64,000 bases of DNA from Peptoniphilus gorbachii (lineage in GTDB: Bacteria; Bacillota; Clostridia; Tissierellales; Peptoniphilaceae), in NCBI RefSeq assembly GCF_016908115.1, contig NZ_JAFBDH010000001.1, positions 372,001-436,000 on the forward strand. Direction: 5' to 3'. Below, piece after piece: positions 17,141 through 25,950 of the stretch. The notes under the pieces are model-generated. The model searched no databases. It had not been told where the DNA came from and saw only the letters and a program-made list of their open reading frames with translations. The position numbers and the translations under genes were made by a program. Within the stretch, counting starts at the first letter, position 1. Each line of letters begins with the position of its first letter.

Positions 17141-17500
17141 TCAATTTTCTTGAAGTTCAACGACTTTAAGTTTAGAATTTTTCCAGCTAGCATTATCGCC
17201 AAGCCTTTCCACTATATTTATAAGTAACTCGTCATCTTCCAACTCTTCTGTAAGTGGTTTTACTCTCGCATCTAGGTCGTGGGCAATAAAATCAACTTCA
17301 GATCCAAGGTCAACACTTACCATAACTCTACTTTTTAAATTTCTGAGTTCTTCTAGGTCTTCAACCTTTACATACTTTCCGTTTTTTCTAGTGTAGAAAA
17401 AAATATCTTGTCCATATTTTTCTCTGTAATACATCATGTAAGTCTCACAAGAAAATTGAAAACTTCCAAGTGGACTAATGTCAAAAATTACTTTTTTCAT
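17141..17500 (-). CDS. Hypothetical protein, 119 residues
   Basis: Not recognised. Soluble and acidic, no signal peptide or membrane segment. The N-terminus MKKVIFDISPLGSFQFSCET is followed by a Tyr-rich stretch (YMMYYREKYGQDIFFYTRKN). A central strand-rich part (VMVSVDLGSEVDFIAHDLDA) is followed by a very acidic helix (LTEELEDDELLINIVERLG). A good GAGGTG Shine-Dalgarno precedes the ATG, which supports expression. It is flanked by a terminator and the SLH gene, in the same direction as the latter but 74 bases apart. Confidence 0.65.
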   Translation of the reverse strand: MKKVIFDISPLGSFQFSCETYMMYYREKYGQDIFFYTRKNGKYVKVEDLEELRNLKSRVMVSVDLGSEVDFIAHDLDARVKPLTEELEDDELLINIVERLGDNASWKNSKLKVVELQEN

Positions 17501-17574
17501 TACCTCACCTTGGAAGTATTATATCACAATTATAAAGTTTTATATACAATTTACCTACTTTTGTAAATTTTTAA

Positions 17575-18441
17575 TCAAATATGACGCACTATTGAAGAAA
17601 TAACTTCTTCTCTCTTCATTTGATTTTTTGGATTAAAATTTTTCTTTGAATCTAAGTTTAAATAACTATCACTAAGTGCTTTGTTTACAGCATCAATGGC
17701 ATAGTCAGAAATCTTTTTTGCATCATTAATTTTTATTTTTTTGCTATTTTCTAGCTTAAATAAATTTGCTATAACTACTGCATAATCTTCTCTAGTAATA
17801 TTATCCTTTGGAGCAAATTTATCCTTGCCTTTTCCATTCATTATGCCAAGGTCACATGCCATATTTACATATTTATTGTCAGTATCCTTAAAATGTTTAA
17901 CTGATCCTTGGGAGCTTCTCTTGTACTTGATCTCATAAGCCTTAACAGAAATTTCAGCAAATTCTTCACGAGTAATTTTTCCTCTAGTGTTTGACGCAAC
18001 TTCTTTAGAGAAAAGTTTTAATTCCTCTGCCTTCAATAAATCTTTGTATGCCCAATTGCTATAATTTCTAAAAATTGGTGCCTTTCCAAGATTAAGTTCA
18101 TTTGTAAATTTTGAATTTCCATCTTTTTTTGCAAATCTAAGTCTAAAAGTGTAACCTGTTGAAGGTCCCACAAGAGAATCTAATTCATTTTGTGTAATAG
18201 AAATATATTTTTTATTATTTTTAGAAAGTACATTTTTTGTTACTTTAGATTTTACATCATTACCTTGGCTTTTTACTTCGATTTCAACTAATTCATTAGC
18301 TTTGGCATTTTTTATTTCAAAGTTGTAGTTTTTATTTTCCTTTACTGCACTTACACTAAGTGGCACAGAATCTTCCTTTGCTGCAAAAACTCCAAAGGGC
18401 ATTGCTAGTAAAATTATCATCAATATTAATATTTTTTTCAT
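17575..18441 (-). CDS. Secreted protein with three SLH repeats
   Basis: 288 residues. Signal peptide of about 20 residues (MKKILILMIILLAMPFGVFA, cleavage expected after the A). A small beta-rich domain (about 22-125) is unassigned. Three S-layer homology repeats follow: NWAYKDLLKAEELKLFS, FKDTDNKYVNMACDLGIMNG and YAIDAVNKALSDSYLNLD, each with its ITREEF/ITREDY/MKREEV end. SLH repeats bind pyruvylated cell-wall polymer, so the protein is expected on the cell surface. No catalytic domain is visible, so it may be a wall-anchored structural or accessory protein. GAGGTG precedes the ATG. Confidence 0.9.
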   Translation of the reverse strand: MKKILILMIILLAMPFGVFAAKEDSVPLSVSAVKENKNYNFEIKNAKANELVEIEVKSQGNDVKSKVTKNVLSKNNKKYISITQNELDSLVGPSTGYTFRLRFAKKDGNSKFTNELNLGKAPIFRNYSNWAYKDLLKAEELKLFSKEVASNTRGKITREEFAEISVKAYEIKYKRSSQGSVKHFKDTDNKYVNMACDLGIMNGKGKDKFAPKDNITREDYAVVIANLFKLENSKKIKINDAKKISDYAIDAVNKALSDSYLNLDSKKNFNPKNQMKREEVISSIVRHI

Positions 18442-18544
18442 TTTTCACCTCGATGTCTTATAATATCAAAAACTTTGGTGAAAATCTTTAAAAATTAAGA
18501 TTTGTAATAATTTTGTAATTTTTTTGATAACAAGCTAAAGTAAA

Positions 18545-19096
18545 CTAAATACCAAGTTCTCTCATTAATTTTCTTTTATCTTCAAGAAATTTTTCTTCTT
18601 CTTGTATTCTTTTATCCATTTCTTTTGCAACTTTAAGCTTAATATCCTCTGTTAAACTTTTGTCTGCAAAGGGATAAACTGTTTTATTTTCCTTTTCTGC
18701 GTGATTTCTCAAAAGTTCTACATAAGCCATGGCATTAGTCAAAATGTGAAGCTTAGAAAGATCAGCCTTAGATTTTTCAAATAAATTTAAATTATTTTCA
18801 AGCTCCATAACATAGCCTCTTGCCATTTGATGTTCAACAAGCATGCCACCACGCACAACTTTTTCTGCCACAGGTCCAAGATTTTCTAGCATTGCCGCAA
18901 ATAAAATGTCCTCTTCCTTTTTGTGGTGAAGTCCATCGGCATATTTTCTTATAAAATCTATAGCATTTCTAAAAAATCCTGTGTCAACACTTCCCTTTAA
19001 AATTTCTAGACATTTTTCTTCCATTTTGTCGCAAAACTTTAAAATTTCCTGGTGTTCGTCTTCTAAATAAGAAATTGTATTTTTTAATGTATCCAT
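18545..19096 (-). CDS. Hemerythrin-domain protein
   Basis: 183 residues, four-helix bundle. Putative di-iron ligands are H15 (LEDEHQEI), H57/H58 with E61/E62 (LHHKKEED), H89 (VEHQMARGY) and H132 with E136 (RNHAEKEN), the pattern of bacterial hemerythrins of the cation-binding type. Such proteins sense or scavenge O2 or NO, or store iron, in anaerobes. The start codon is 4 bases from the stop of the upstream uncharacterised gene, so the two are one transcription unit and probably act together. Confidence 0.92.
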   Translation of the reverse strand: MDTLKNTISYLEDEHQEILKFCDKMEEKCLEILKGSVDTGFFRNAIDFIRKYADGLHHKKEEDILFAAMLENLGPVAEKVVRGGMLVEHQMARGYVMELENNLNLFEKSKADLSKLHILTNAMAYVELLRNHAEKENKTVYPFADKSLTEDIKLKVAKEMDKRIQEEEKFLEDKRKLMRELGI

Positions 19097-19100
19097 TTAA

Positions 19101-19682
19101 TCACTTCCTAATTACATAATTTTCTTCTATCTTTTCAAATTTTAAATCAGAAGAATTTAAAGATCCAAGAATAAAACTGTCTCTTAAAACCCAATAAATC
19201 TCTGGACTTACATAGTCTTTCCAAATATTTTTGTGGACATCAGATAAAACTGTAAATACAAATTCATCTTCATCATTTTTTAAAATTGCAAGTGCGTGAT
19301 CACAGGGCATACCATCTAAAAATTTTGAAGTGATAAAAGAAAATACTTCCATTGGAACCTCGCCAGCATCATAATTTTTACCAATTTCAAAAAATTTATT
19401 TTTTAACTTTTCTAAGTCAAAATCCCTTAATAAAATAGAAACTGCCTTTGCTAGTCTATTTTCACTTCTCACAACTCTTTCATTGAGCCAGCCGTGAATA
19501 TTACTTTCATCAATTATATCTTCTAAATTTCCTTTTTCAAGTGGAAATTCTTCGTCTAAATCTTTTTTTAACTCATTTCTTTTTTCTTCTTCCAAGAAAT
19601 TTAATAAGTTATCTAAAATTTCTTCTTGAAATAAAATTTTATCATACATTATATAGTGAATACGTCCTAAAAATAAACTCAT
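19101..19682 (-). CDS. Conserved protein of unknown function, paired with hemerythrin
   Basis: 193 residues from the ATG at 19682 behind GAGGG; longer in-frame starts run through AT-rich noncoding sequence and are rejected. The opening MSLFLGRIHYIMYDKILFQE and the IDESNIHGWLNERV segment look like a clostridial family that I have seen beside hemerythrins, without a known function. A single PCDHA motif (about residue 136) could contribute a metal ligand. Soluble, mostly helical. The next gene downstream is hemerythrin after a 4-base gap. Confidence 0.7.
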   Translation of the reverse strand: MSLFLGRIHYIMYDKILFQEEILDNLLNFLEEEKRNELKKDLDEEFPLEKGNLEDIIDESNIHGWLNERVVRSENRLAKAVSILLRDFDLEKLKNKFFEIGKNYDAGEVPMEVFSFITSKFLDGMPCDHALAILKNDEDEFVFTVLSDVHKNIWKDYVSPEIYWVLRDSFILGSLNSSDLKFEKIEENYVIRK

Positions 19683-19763
19683 TTTATCCCTCTTTTCTAA
19701 TAAAATAATATCATTTTTTATAAAAAATAATGTGACAAAAATCACAATAAATTTTTAAGAAAA

Positions 19764-19789
19764 TAAAAAAAGAAGCCTTAATAGCTTCT
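19764..19789 (-). terminator. Intrinsic terminator of the recG-coaD unit
   Basis: On the minus strand AGAAGC / GCTTCT with a seven-base loop followed by TTTTTTTATTTT, just beyond the stop of the coiled-coil gene. Confidence 0.85.
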
Positions 19790-19805
19790 CTCTTTTTTGA
19801 TGTAA

Positions 19806-20246
19806 TTATCCTCTTAACTCTTGTCTATTTTCGTTAAGCATCTTAATTATTTCTGAAAGGTTAACTTGTGTGTTTTCAAGAAGTTCATCTGCATAATCTC
19901 TAGCGCCTTCTCTAATTTGAGTAGATTCTTCTTTTGCAGATTTTAAAATTTCACTTGCTCTTTCATTTGCTTGTCTTACAAGTTCATTTTCATCAATAAT
20001 TTTTTCAGAATGAGCTCTTGCTGCTGCAATAATCTTATCAGCTTCATCATGTGCTCCGTTAATTATGTCGTCTTTATCCTTAGCAATTCTTTGTGCTTCA
20101 GAAATTTCTCCTGGAATTTGCATTTTTACTTCATTTACAATTTCCAAAAATTCTTCCCTGTCTACCATTACCTTATTTGTAAGTGGTATTTGTGAAGATG
20201 TTTCAACAAGATCTTCCAATTCTTCAACTAAATCAATTAAATTCAT
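19806..20246 (-). CDS. Coiled-coil protein, ATP synthase b-subunit/DivIVA-like
   Basis: 146 residues, nearly all helical. Heptad-like repeats run from about residue 40 to 130 (AQRIAKDKDDIINGAHDEAD, IIAAARAHSEKIIDENELVR), which automatic annotation often labels as an F-type ATPase b-subunit-like protein. There is no membrane helix, so it is not an ATP synthase subunit. It follows coaD in many clostridial genomes, which suggests a conserved but unknown role. Its ATG overlaps the coaD stop, and its Shine-Dalgarno AGGAGG is formed by the last Arg codons of coaD. Confidence 0.8.
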   Translation of the reverse strand: MNLIDLVEELEDLVETSSQIPLTNKVMVDREEFLEIVNEVKMQIPGEISEAQRIAKDKDDIINGAHDEADKIIAAARAHSEKIIDENELVRQANERASEILKSAKEESTQIREGARDYADELLENTQVNLSEIIKMLNENRQELRG

Positions 20247-20728
20247 ATCTTCCTCCTAAGTAATTTTTTCTTCATAGCTTCTCCTACAACAGGAGGCACG
20301 AATAAATCTGTATCTCCGTCAAAGGTTGAAACCTCTTTTGCAAGTGTTGAGCTTACAAATAAATTTTCATTTGATGCCAATAAAAAAACAGTTTCAACGC
20401 CGTCTTTGTAGTGCATATTTGCCATGGCAAGTGTGTATTCATTAAAATAATCTGAAGCTGATCTAAGTCCTCTTACTATTACTTTACAATTTTTTTTCTT
20501 TGCGTAATCAACTAAAAGTCCGTCAAAGGAATCTATTTCAACGCCCTCTTCTCCATCTAAAACTTTGTGGAGAAGTTCTTTTCTCTCTTGAACTGTAAAT
20601 AATTCTTTTTTGGAGGTGTTATCTAAAACTGCAACAATTACCTCTCCAAAAATATCCTTTGCTCTCTTAATAATGTCCAAATGACCATTTGTAACTGGGT
20701 CGAAGCTACCCGCATATATTGCTTTCAT
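20243..20728 (-). CDS. coaD: Phosphopantetheine adenylyltransferase
   Basis: 161 residues, full length. Nucleotidyltransferase motifs GSFDPVTNGHLDII (with the TxGH signature), VRGLRSASDYFNEYTLA and FVSSTLAKEVSTFDGD are all intact. It makes dephospho-CoA from 4'-phosphopantetheine and ATP, the penultimate step of coenzyme A synthesis. The ATG lies 23 bases inside the end of rsmD; rsmD-coaD coupling is very common. Confidence 0.97.
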   Translation of the reverse strand: MKAIYAGSFDPVTNGHLDIIKRAKDIFGEVIVAVLDNTSKKELFTVQERKELLHKVLDGEEGVEIDSFDGLLVDYAKKKNCKVIVRGLRSASDYFNEYTLAMANMHYKDGVETVFLLASNENLFVSSTLAKEVSTFDGDTDLFVPPVVGEAMKKKLLRRKI

Positions 20729-21272
20729 CTATATCCCATCCGCATATGGAAATGGAAGTATTTCCATATTTTTTATTTTTTATTTCTTTAAAACCCTCGC
20801 CAATTAATAGTTGTTTATCTGTACTATATTCCACAATTAATTTGCCATCAGGCTTTAATAATTTATTTTCTTTAATAAGTTTAAAGGCTCTTTTATATAA
20901 ATCGCGCCTGTCAAAGGGTGGATCCATGTAAATGTAATCGAATTTCACATCTAAATTTCTAAGGGCCTTATTTAAATGATCTTCAATAATCACTGCCTCA
21001 TCTAAAAATTTAGCCTTATCTAAATTATATTTCACGCAGTCAATGGCTTCCTTTGATTTGTCAACAAAGTAAGCCTTTTTTGCACCTCTTGAAATAAATT
21101 CAATTCCATTTGCACCGCTACCACAGAATAAATCTAAGACAAGGTCATCAAAGAAATTTTGACCTAAAATGTTAAAAACAGATTCCTTTACCCTATCTTC
21201 TGTGGGTCTCGTATCTAGTCCCTTTGGTGCTTTTAATTTGAGTCCTCGTCTATTTCCTGAAATAATTCTCAT
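20706..21272 (-). CDS. rsmD: 16S rRNA (guanine966-N2)-methyltransferase
   Basis: 188 residues. Rossmann methyltransferase with SAM-binding LDLFCGSGANGIEFISRGA and the catalytic YMDPPFD (DPPY-type motif for exocyclic amine methylation). The N-terminus MRIISGNRRGLKLKAPKG is a family hallmark. It methylates G966 of 16S rRNA in the small subunit. The ATG has GGAGG upstream. Confidence 0.96.
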   Translation of the reverse strand: MRIISGNRRGLKLKAPKGLDTRPTEDRVKESVFNILGQNFFDDLVLDLFCGSGANGIEFISRGAKKAYFVDKSKEAIDCVKYNLDKAKFLDEAVIIEDHLNKALRNLDVKFDYIYMDPPFDRRDLYKRAFKLIKENKLLKPDGKLIVEYSTDKQLLIGEGFKEIKNKKYGNTSISICGWDIDESNICG

Positions 21273-21325
21273 AAAGCCTCCAAATTAGTTTTATTTTACC
21301 ATAAGTCAATAAATATTAAAAGATA

Positions 21326-23359
21326 TTAGTTCAAATCAGAATAAAAGTCACTAATTTCTCCATTTAAATAAAAATATTTTTTGCTCTCTAAGTTTGGGTC
21401 TTCTTCCAAAATTTTTTTCACATCACCTGCTGCATATTTTAAAATTGTTTCGTCTCTAAAGGGATCTGCAAGCCTTAGGTTTGGCATGCCCGATTGCCTT
21501 GTGCCTAAGATGTCTCCAAAGCCACGAAGTTCCAAGTCCTTGTTGGCAATGTAAAATCCGTCATTGGAATCCGTCATGATTTTCATCCTCTCCCAAGAAA
21601 TTTCGCTCTTGGAAAGATTATAAAGTATGCAATAAGACTGATGAGTTCCTCTCCCCACTCTACCCCTTAGTTGGTGAAGAGTGGAAAGTCCAAAGCGCTC
21701 TGCATTATAAATCATAATTACACTTGCATTTGGCACATTTACTCCAACTTCTACAACAGTTGTTGATACAAGTAGATTTATTTTATTTTCAGCAAATTCA
21801 TTCATTATTTTATTTTTTTCCTCTGCCTTCATTTTCCCATGAAGAAGTCCAATTTTATAGTCAGAGAAAAACTTTTTTAATTCTTCATAAACTTTTTCTA
21901 CAGCCTGTAAATTTTCATAATCTTCATTTTCTTCAATTAAAGAACAAATAACATAGGCTTGTCTTCCCTTTTCTAACTCTGATTTTATAAAGGCAAGAGA
22001 TTTTTCTAGCATATTTTCATTTACTGCAATAGTCTTAATTGGTTTTCTGCCCTTTGGCATAGTCTTTATGACGGAAATGTCTAAGTCTGCATAGAGAACG
22101 AGACTTAAACTTCTTGGAATTGGCGTTGCAGACATTACAAGAGTAGCTGCATCCACATTTTTATTTTGCAGCATATTTCTTTGGACTACACCAAAGCGGT
22201 GCTGCTCGTCAATTACATTTACTCCAAGCTTTTTAAAAAGCACATTTTCTTCTATAAGAGCATGAGTTCCAATTAGAATATCAATTGAACCCATCTCCAG
22301 ATTATCTAGGATGTCTCTCTTTGCACTTTTTGTAGTTGAACCAATGAGTAGAGAGACCTTTACTCCAAAGGGTTCTAAGAGCTCTACAAAGGATTCAAAG
22401 TGTTGCTTGGCTAAAATTTCTGTTGGCGCCATAATAGATGATTGATAGCCATTTAAATAAGAAAGATACATTATTATAATGGCAATAATTGTCTTACCGC
22501 TTCCAACATCACCTTGAATAAGTCTATTTATTGCCTTTCCCTTTTTCATATCAGAGAAAATTTCATCTATTGCCTTTTCTTGACCTTCTGTTAGTTTAAA
22601 GGGAAGTTTATTTATAAAGTCATAAATTTCATCTTTTATTTCAAATTTTATGGCATCTCGCCTTTGATTTTGAAATTTATTTTTTAAAATTGAAAGTTCA
22701 AATAAAAATAATTCTTCGTAAATTAGTCTCTGGCGTGCCATAATATAATTTTTTCGGGACTTTGGATAGTGAATGGCCCTTATGGCTTCATTTTTACTAA
22801 TAAAAGAATATTTTTCTAAAATTTCCTCTGGCAAATTTTCATTAAAGAGATCTAAATCAATTATTTGACCAATTAAATTTTCAAAGACAAAATTATTTAA
22901 GCCTTCAGTTAAATTATATATGGGAGAAATTTTTCCAAGCTTTTTTAATTTATGTAGATCTTCGATTTCTGGACTGGTTATGCTAACTCTTCCCCTAAAA
23001 AAATCTGTCTTGCCATAGACAAGATATTCTCCTCCAATTCTTATGAAAGAATTTAAGTAAAAGGCATTGAAAAAAGAAAGCTCAACTTCTCCACTATCAT
23101 CTTCTGCCAAGAAAGTAGTAAGAGTCAGACCCTTTCTTATTCTCCTATTTTGAAGTTTTGATAAAATTCTCACTTTGAAGGTATTTTTTTCGCCAATTTT
23201 TGCCTCTGAAACTTTATTAATTTTTGAGCTATCTTCATATTTTCTTGGATAATATAAAAGTAAATCAGAAATTGAATAAATTCCAAGTTTATGAAGAAGT
23301 TTCTCTCTTTTTGGTCCAATTCCCTTTAAATTTTTTATAGAGTCACTTAATTTAAGCAT
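21326..23359 (-). CDS. recG: ATP-dependent DNA helicase RecG
   Basis: 677 residues, full length. N-terminal wedge domain with OB fold (about 60-150), helicase motifs LIQGDVGSGKTIIAI, MAPTEILAKQHFES, IDEQHRFGV (DEQH box), MSATPIPRS and QLRGRVGRG. C-terminal DPNLES and related motifs are present. It remodels stalled replication forks and Holliday junctions. Followed by rsmD after 53 bases in the same direction, the usual clostridial arrangement. Confidence 0.97.
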   Translation of the reverse strand: MLKLSDSIKNLKGIGPKREKLLHKLGIYSISDLLLYYPRKYEDSSKINKVSEAKIGEKNTFKVRILSKLQNRRIRKGLTLTTFLAEDDSGEVELSFFNAFYLNSFIRIGGEYLVYGKTDFFRGRVSITSPEIEDLHKLKKLGKISPIYNLTEGLNNFVFENLIGQIIDLDLFNENLPEEILEKYSFISKNEAIRAIHYPKSRKNYIMARQRLIYEELFLFELSILKNKFQNQRRDAIKFEIKDEIYDFINKLPFKLTEGQEKAIDEIFSDMKKGKAINRLIQGDVGSGKTIIAIIIMYLSYLNGYQSSIMAPTEILAKQHFESFVELLEPFGVKVSLLIGSTTKSAKRDILDNLEMGSIDILIGTHALIEENVLFKKLGVNVIDEQHRFGVVQRNMLQNKNVDAATLVMSATPIPRSLSLVLYADLDISVIKTMPKGRKPIKTIAVNENMLEKSLAFIKSELEKGRQAYVICSLIEENEDYENLQAVEKVYEELKKFFSDYKIGLLHGKMKAEEKNKIMNEFAENKINLLVSTTVVEVGVNVPNASVIMIYNAERFGLSTLHQLRGRVGRGTHQSYCILYNLSKSEISWERMKIMTDSNDGFYIANKDLELRGFGDILGTRQSGMPNLRLADPFRDETILKYAAGDVKKILEEDPNLESKKYFYLNGEISDFYSDLN

Positions 23360-23377
23360 TTTTTCACCTAAGATAAA

Positions 23378-23400
23378 AGCCCAAAGAAAAACTTCGGGCT
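23378..23400 (-). terminator. Possible terminator between fakA and recG
   Basis: On the minus strand AGCCC-GAAG / CTTT-GGGCT forms a stem, followed by the weak T-tract TTTTATCTT. It could partly separate fakA from recG. Confidence 0.5.
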
Positions 23401-23414
23401 CATAAAAATTCTAA

Positions 23415-25079
23415 TTATTCTAATGAAAGGATGTAATAATAAATTGGTTGATCTCCCTTAATTACATCTATGTCAATATCTGGATATTTTTCTTCAATAG
23501 CCTGGCGAGCCTTTTCGGCGTCTTCTTCTTTAACATCTTCCCCATAGAAAAGAGTTACAAGAGAAATATCTTCATCCATTAGCTTATCCACAGTTTCAGT
23601 AACAACATCAAAGACAGTTTTTCCACTAGAGATTATTTCCTTTGATGCAATTCCTATAATGTCATCTTTATGAATTTCCTTTCCACCAATAGTTGTATCT
23701 CTAACAGCATAAGTTACTGATGCGTCGATTACACTTCCTATAGCTTCTATCATATTTTCCTTATTTTCATCTTTATCCAATTCCCCATTAAAGGCAAGCA
23801 TAGCTGCAATACCTTGTGGAACAGATTTTGATGGAATTACAATCACTTCTCTATCAGAAATATCTCGTGCTTGTTCTGCTGATAAAATAATATTGCTGTT
23901 GTTAGGAATAATATATATAACTTTTCCGCCAACTTTATCTATTCCCTTTAAGAAATCTTCTGTTGATGGGTTCATTGTTTGTCCACCAGACACAACATAA
24001 TCAACGCCAAGAGATTTAAAAGTTTCTGTCATTCCACTTCCCATAGAAACAGTAATGAAAGAATAATCTTTTTCTTCAATTTTTTCTTCCTCTTCTTCCT
24101 TCTTTTTGGCTTCAGCAACTTCGCTGTCGTCAAAGAGAACTTCTCTATGTTGATATCTCATGTTGTCAATTTTAATATCTTGAAGAAGACCAAGTTCGCA
24201 AGCGTGTTGCAAAACAATTCCTGGGTCATTAGTGTGAACGTGAACTTTAATAATATGAGTCCCGCCACCACCAACTACAAGTAAACAGTCCCCAAGAGTA
24301 GCAATTTTTTCTCTAAAGGAATCAATATCTTCGTAATCTGTATTTATAATAAATTCAGTACAATATCCATATTTAAGAGATTTATCAGCTTCAGTAAATT
24401 GAATTTCTTTTTGTGCCTTTTTCTTTAAAGTTTCATCTTCACTTTGATCAGCTATGTCTTCCCCCTTTAAAACTTTTAGTGCACCTTCAAGTAATACAAC
24501 GAGACCCTTACCTCCAGCGTCAACAACATTAGCCTCCTTTAAAACTTCAAGAAGATTTGGCGTATTGTCAAGAGATTTATTTGCCTCAACAATTACATCT
24601 TCCAAAAATTTTACTGGATCTTCAGCCTTTTTATAATGTCTAATGGCAAAATCAGCAGTTTCCCTACCAACTGTAAGAATAGTTCCTTCAATTGGCTTCA
24701 TAACAGCCTTATAAGTTGTCTCACTAGCCTTTTTAAAAGCATGAGCAATTTCAGAAGTGCCAGCTTCATCTATTCCTTCTAAACCTTCAGAAAAACCTCT
24801 TAAAAGTTGTGAAAGGATTACTCCACTATTACCCCTAGCTCCCATAAGAGCTCCACGAGCAGCTGCAGCAGAAACATCTCCTACTGAAAAATCTCCTTCT
24901 AAAGCATCAATTTGTTTTAAGGCAGATTTTGATGTAAGGCTCATGTTTGTACCTGTATCACCATCAGGAACTGGGAACACATTTAAAGCGTTAACCTCTT
25001 CCTTTCTGGATATTAGATAATTTACAGCCCCTTTAAAAATTTCTTTTAATAAAGGACCATTAATTTTATTTATTTCCAA
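23415..25079 (-). CDS. fakA: Fatty acid kinase subunit FakA (DAK2/YloV family)
   Basis: 554 residues. The N-terminal DAK2 ATP-binding domain (about 1-205) has NVFPVPDGDTGTNMSLT with the Mg-binding aspartates and AARGALMGARGNSGVILSQL. A middle domain (about 235-315, GGGGTHIIKVHVHTNDPG) and a DegV-like C-terminal part with a highly charged KKKEEEEEK linker (about 325-340) follow. With a FakB partner (not in this window) it phosphorylates exogenous fatty acids for phospholipid synthesis. The gene follows asp23 by 13 bases, a strongly conserved pair opposite rpmB. Confidence 0.95.
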   Translation of the reverse strand: MEINKINGPLLKEIFKGAVNYLISRKEEVNALNVFPVPDGDTGTNMSLTSKSALKQIDALEGDFSVGDVSAAAARGALMGARGNSGVILSQLLRGFSEGLEGIDEAGTSEIAHAFKKASETTYKAVMKPIEGTILTVGRETADFAIRHYKKAEDPVKFLEDVIVEANKSLDNTPNLLEVLKEANVVDAGGKGLVVLLEGALKVLKGEDIADQSEDETLKKKAQKEIQFTEADKSLKYGYCTEFIINTDYEDIDSFREKIATLGDCLLVVGGGGTHIIKVHVHTNDPGIVLQHACELGLLQDIKIDNMRYQHREVLFDDSEVAEAKKKEEEEEKIEEKDYSFITVSMGSGMTETFKSLGVDYVVSGGQTMNPSTEDFLKGIDKVGGKVIYIIPNNSNIILSAEQARDISDREVIVIPSKSVPQGIAAMLAFNGELDKDENKENMIEAIGSVIDASVTYAVRDTTIGGKEIHKDDIIGIASKEIISSGKTVFDVVTETVDKLMDEDISLVTLFYGEDVKEEDAEKARQAIEEKYPDIDIDVIKGDQPIYYYILSLE

Positions 25080-25092
25080 AATCTTACCTCCA

Positions 25093-25446
25093 CTATTTAA
25101 GTCTAATGCCTTCTACCAGAACTTCTATATTATCAACTTCAAGTCCTGTTAAATTTTCTATATTAAACTTAACTCTTTCTATAATATTTTCTCCAACTGT
25201 AGAAATTTTCACTCCATATTCAAGAACAACATGAAGTTCTATATTTATTTCATTTTCTTCAGTGTTTACAACAATTCCCTTCGATAAATTTTCAAATCTC
25301 AAAAGTTCAAAAATTCCATCTGCGGCATTTTTTGATGCCATTCCAACAATTCCGTAGCTTTCCATTGCTGAAATTCCAGCTATGTTTGCAAGTACGTTAT
25401 CTTCTATCACAATATTTCCAAGTTCTCTATTTATAATTGCCGGCAT
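25093..25446 (-). CDS. Asp23/Gls24 family protein (YloU-like)
   Basis: 117 residues. The family pattern is visible: an N-terminal strand (GNIVIEDNVLANIAGISAME), GIVGMASKN, then IELHVVLEYGVKISTVGENI and the end VDNIEVLVEGIRL. Function in the cell envelope is inferred from Staphylococcus Asp23; partner membrane anchors are not seen here. A strong AGGAGG precedes the ATG. A second paralogue lies at 61327-61713. Confidence 0.93.
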   Translation of the reverse strand: MPAIINRELGNIVIEDNVLANIAGISAMESYGIVGMASKNAADGIFELLRFENLSKGIVVNTEENEINIELHVVLEYGVKISTVGENIIERVKFNIENLTGLEVDNIEVLVEGIRLK

Positions 25447-25469
25447 GAGGGCACCTCCTTATCTAACTT

Positions 25470-25475
25470 ATTATA
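25470..25475 (-). promoter_or_regulatory. asp23-fakA promoter, extended -10
   Basis: Perfect TATAAT on the minus strand preceded by TG plus one base; the -35 region is poor. Located 24 bases upstream of the Asp23 start codon. Confidence 0.55.
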
Positions 25476-25566
25476 ACAAATTTTACAAAAGATTACGAGA
25501 ATTTGAAAAATTCCTTTGTAAAAAATAATAAATTAGTGTAAAATAAGAACATATTGAAAAAATTAT

Positions 25567-25595
25567 TTGCACTTTGCAGCATTTTTTGATAAAAT
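25567..25595 (+). promoter_or_regulatory. rpmB promoter
   Basis: TTGCAC (25567-25572), spacer of exactly 17, TAAAAT (25590-25595). The predicted start is about 25 bases before the rpmB ATG. Confidence 0.75.
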
Positions 25596-25627
25596 ATTTG
25601 TTGCTTAATGACTAAAGGAGGTGCGTT

Positions 25628-25819
25628 ATGGCTAAAATATGTGAAATATGTGGAAAAGAAAAAAAATTCGGAAATAAAATTTCTTTCTCTCACTCTCGTT
25701 CTAACAGAAGCTGGTCTCCTAACATTAGAAGAGTTAAGGCTGTAGTTAATGGATCTACAAAAAGAATCAACGTGTGCACTAGATGTTTAAGATCTGGTAA
25801 AGTAGAAAGAGCTATCTAA
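25628..25819 (+). CDS. rpmB: 50S ribosomal protein L28
   Basis: 63 residues, basic. CEICGK and NVCTRCLRSGKV give a CxxC...CxxC zinc-ribbon version of L28, and SFSHSRSNRSWSPNIRRVKA is the family core. Part of the large ribosomal subunit. Preceded by AAAGGAGGTG and a good promoter, followed by its own terminator, and divergent from asp23-fakA as in most Firmicutes. Confidence 0.97.
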   Translation: MAKICEICGKEKKFGNKISFSHSRSNRSWSPNIRRVKAVVNGSTKRINVCTRCLRSGKVERAI

Positions 25820-25823
25820 TTAA

Positions 25824-25848
25824 GGATCTAAATTAAGATCCTTTTTTT
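25824..25848 (+). terminator. Intrinsic terminator of rpmB
   Basis: GGATCT / AGATCC stem with a six-base loop followed by seven Ts. Confidence 0.9.
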
Positions 25849-25903
25849 GTAGCATTTACATATTCTAAATGTGATATATTTTATTTTAATAAAATTTATG
25901 AAA

Positions 25904-25930
25904 AAAGTTCCCTATCATCAAGGGAACTTT
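25904..25930. terminator. Terminator of folC
   Basis: AAAGTTCCCT / AGGGAACTTT stem with a seven-base loop; A-run before it gives T-run for the minus-strand folC transcript. The T-tract on the other side would also serve the plus strand. Confidence 0.88.
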
Positions 25931-25950
25931 TTCTTTATCTTAAAATTTTT

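Noticed and set aside
19806-20246. F-type ATP synthase b subunit
   Set aside because: Resemblance is limited to coiled-coil composition; no membrane helix and no atp operon nearby.
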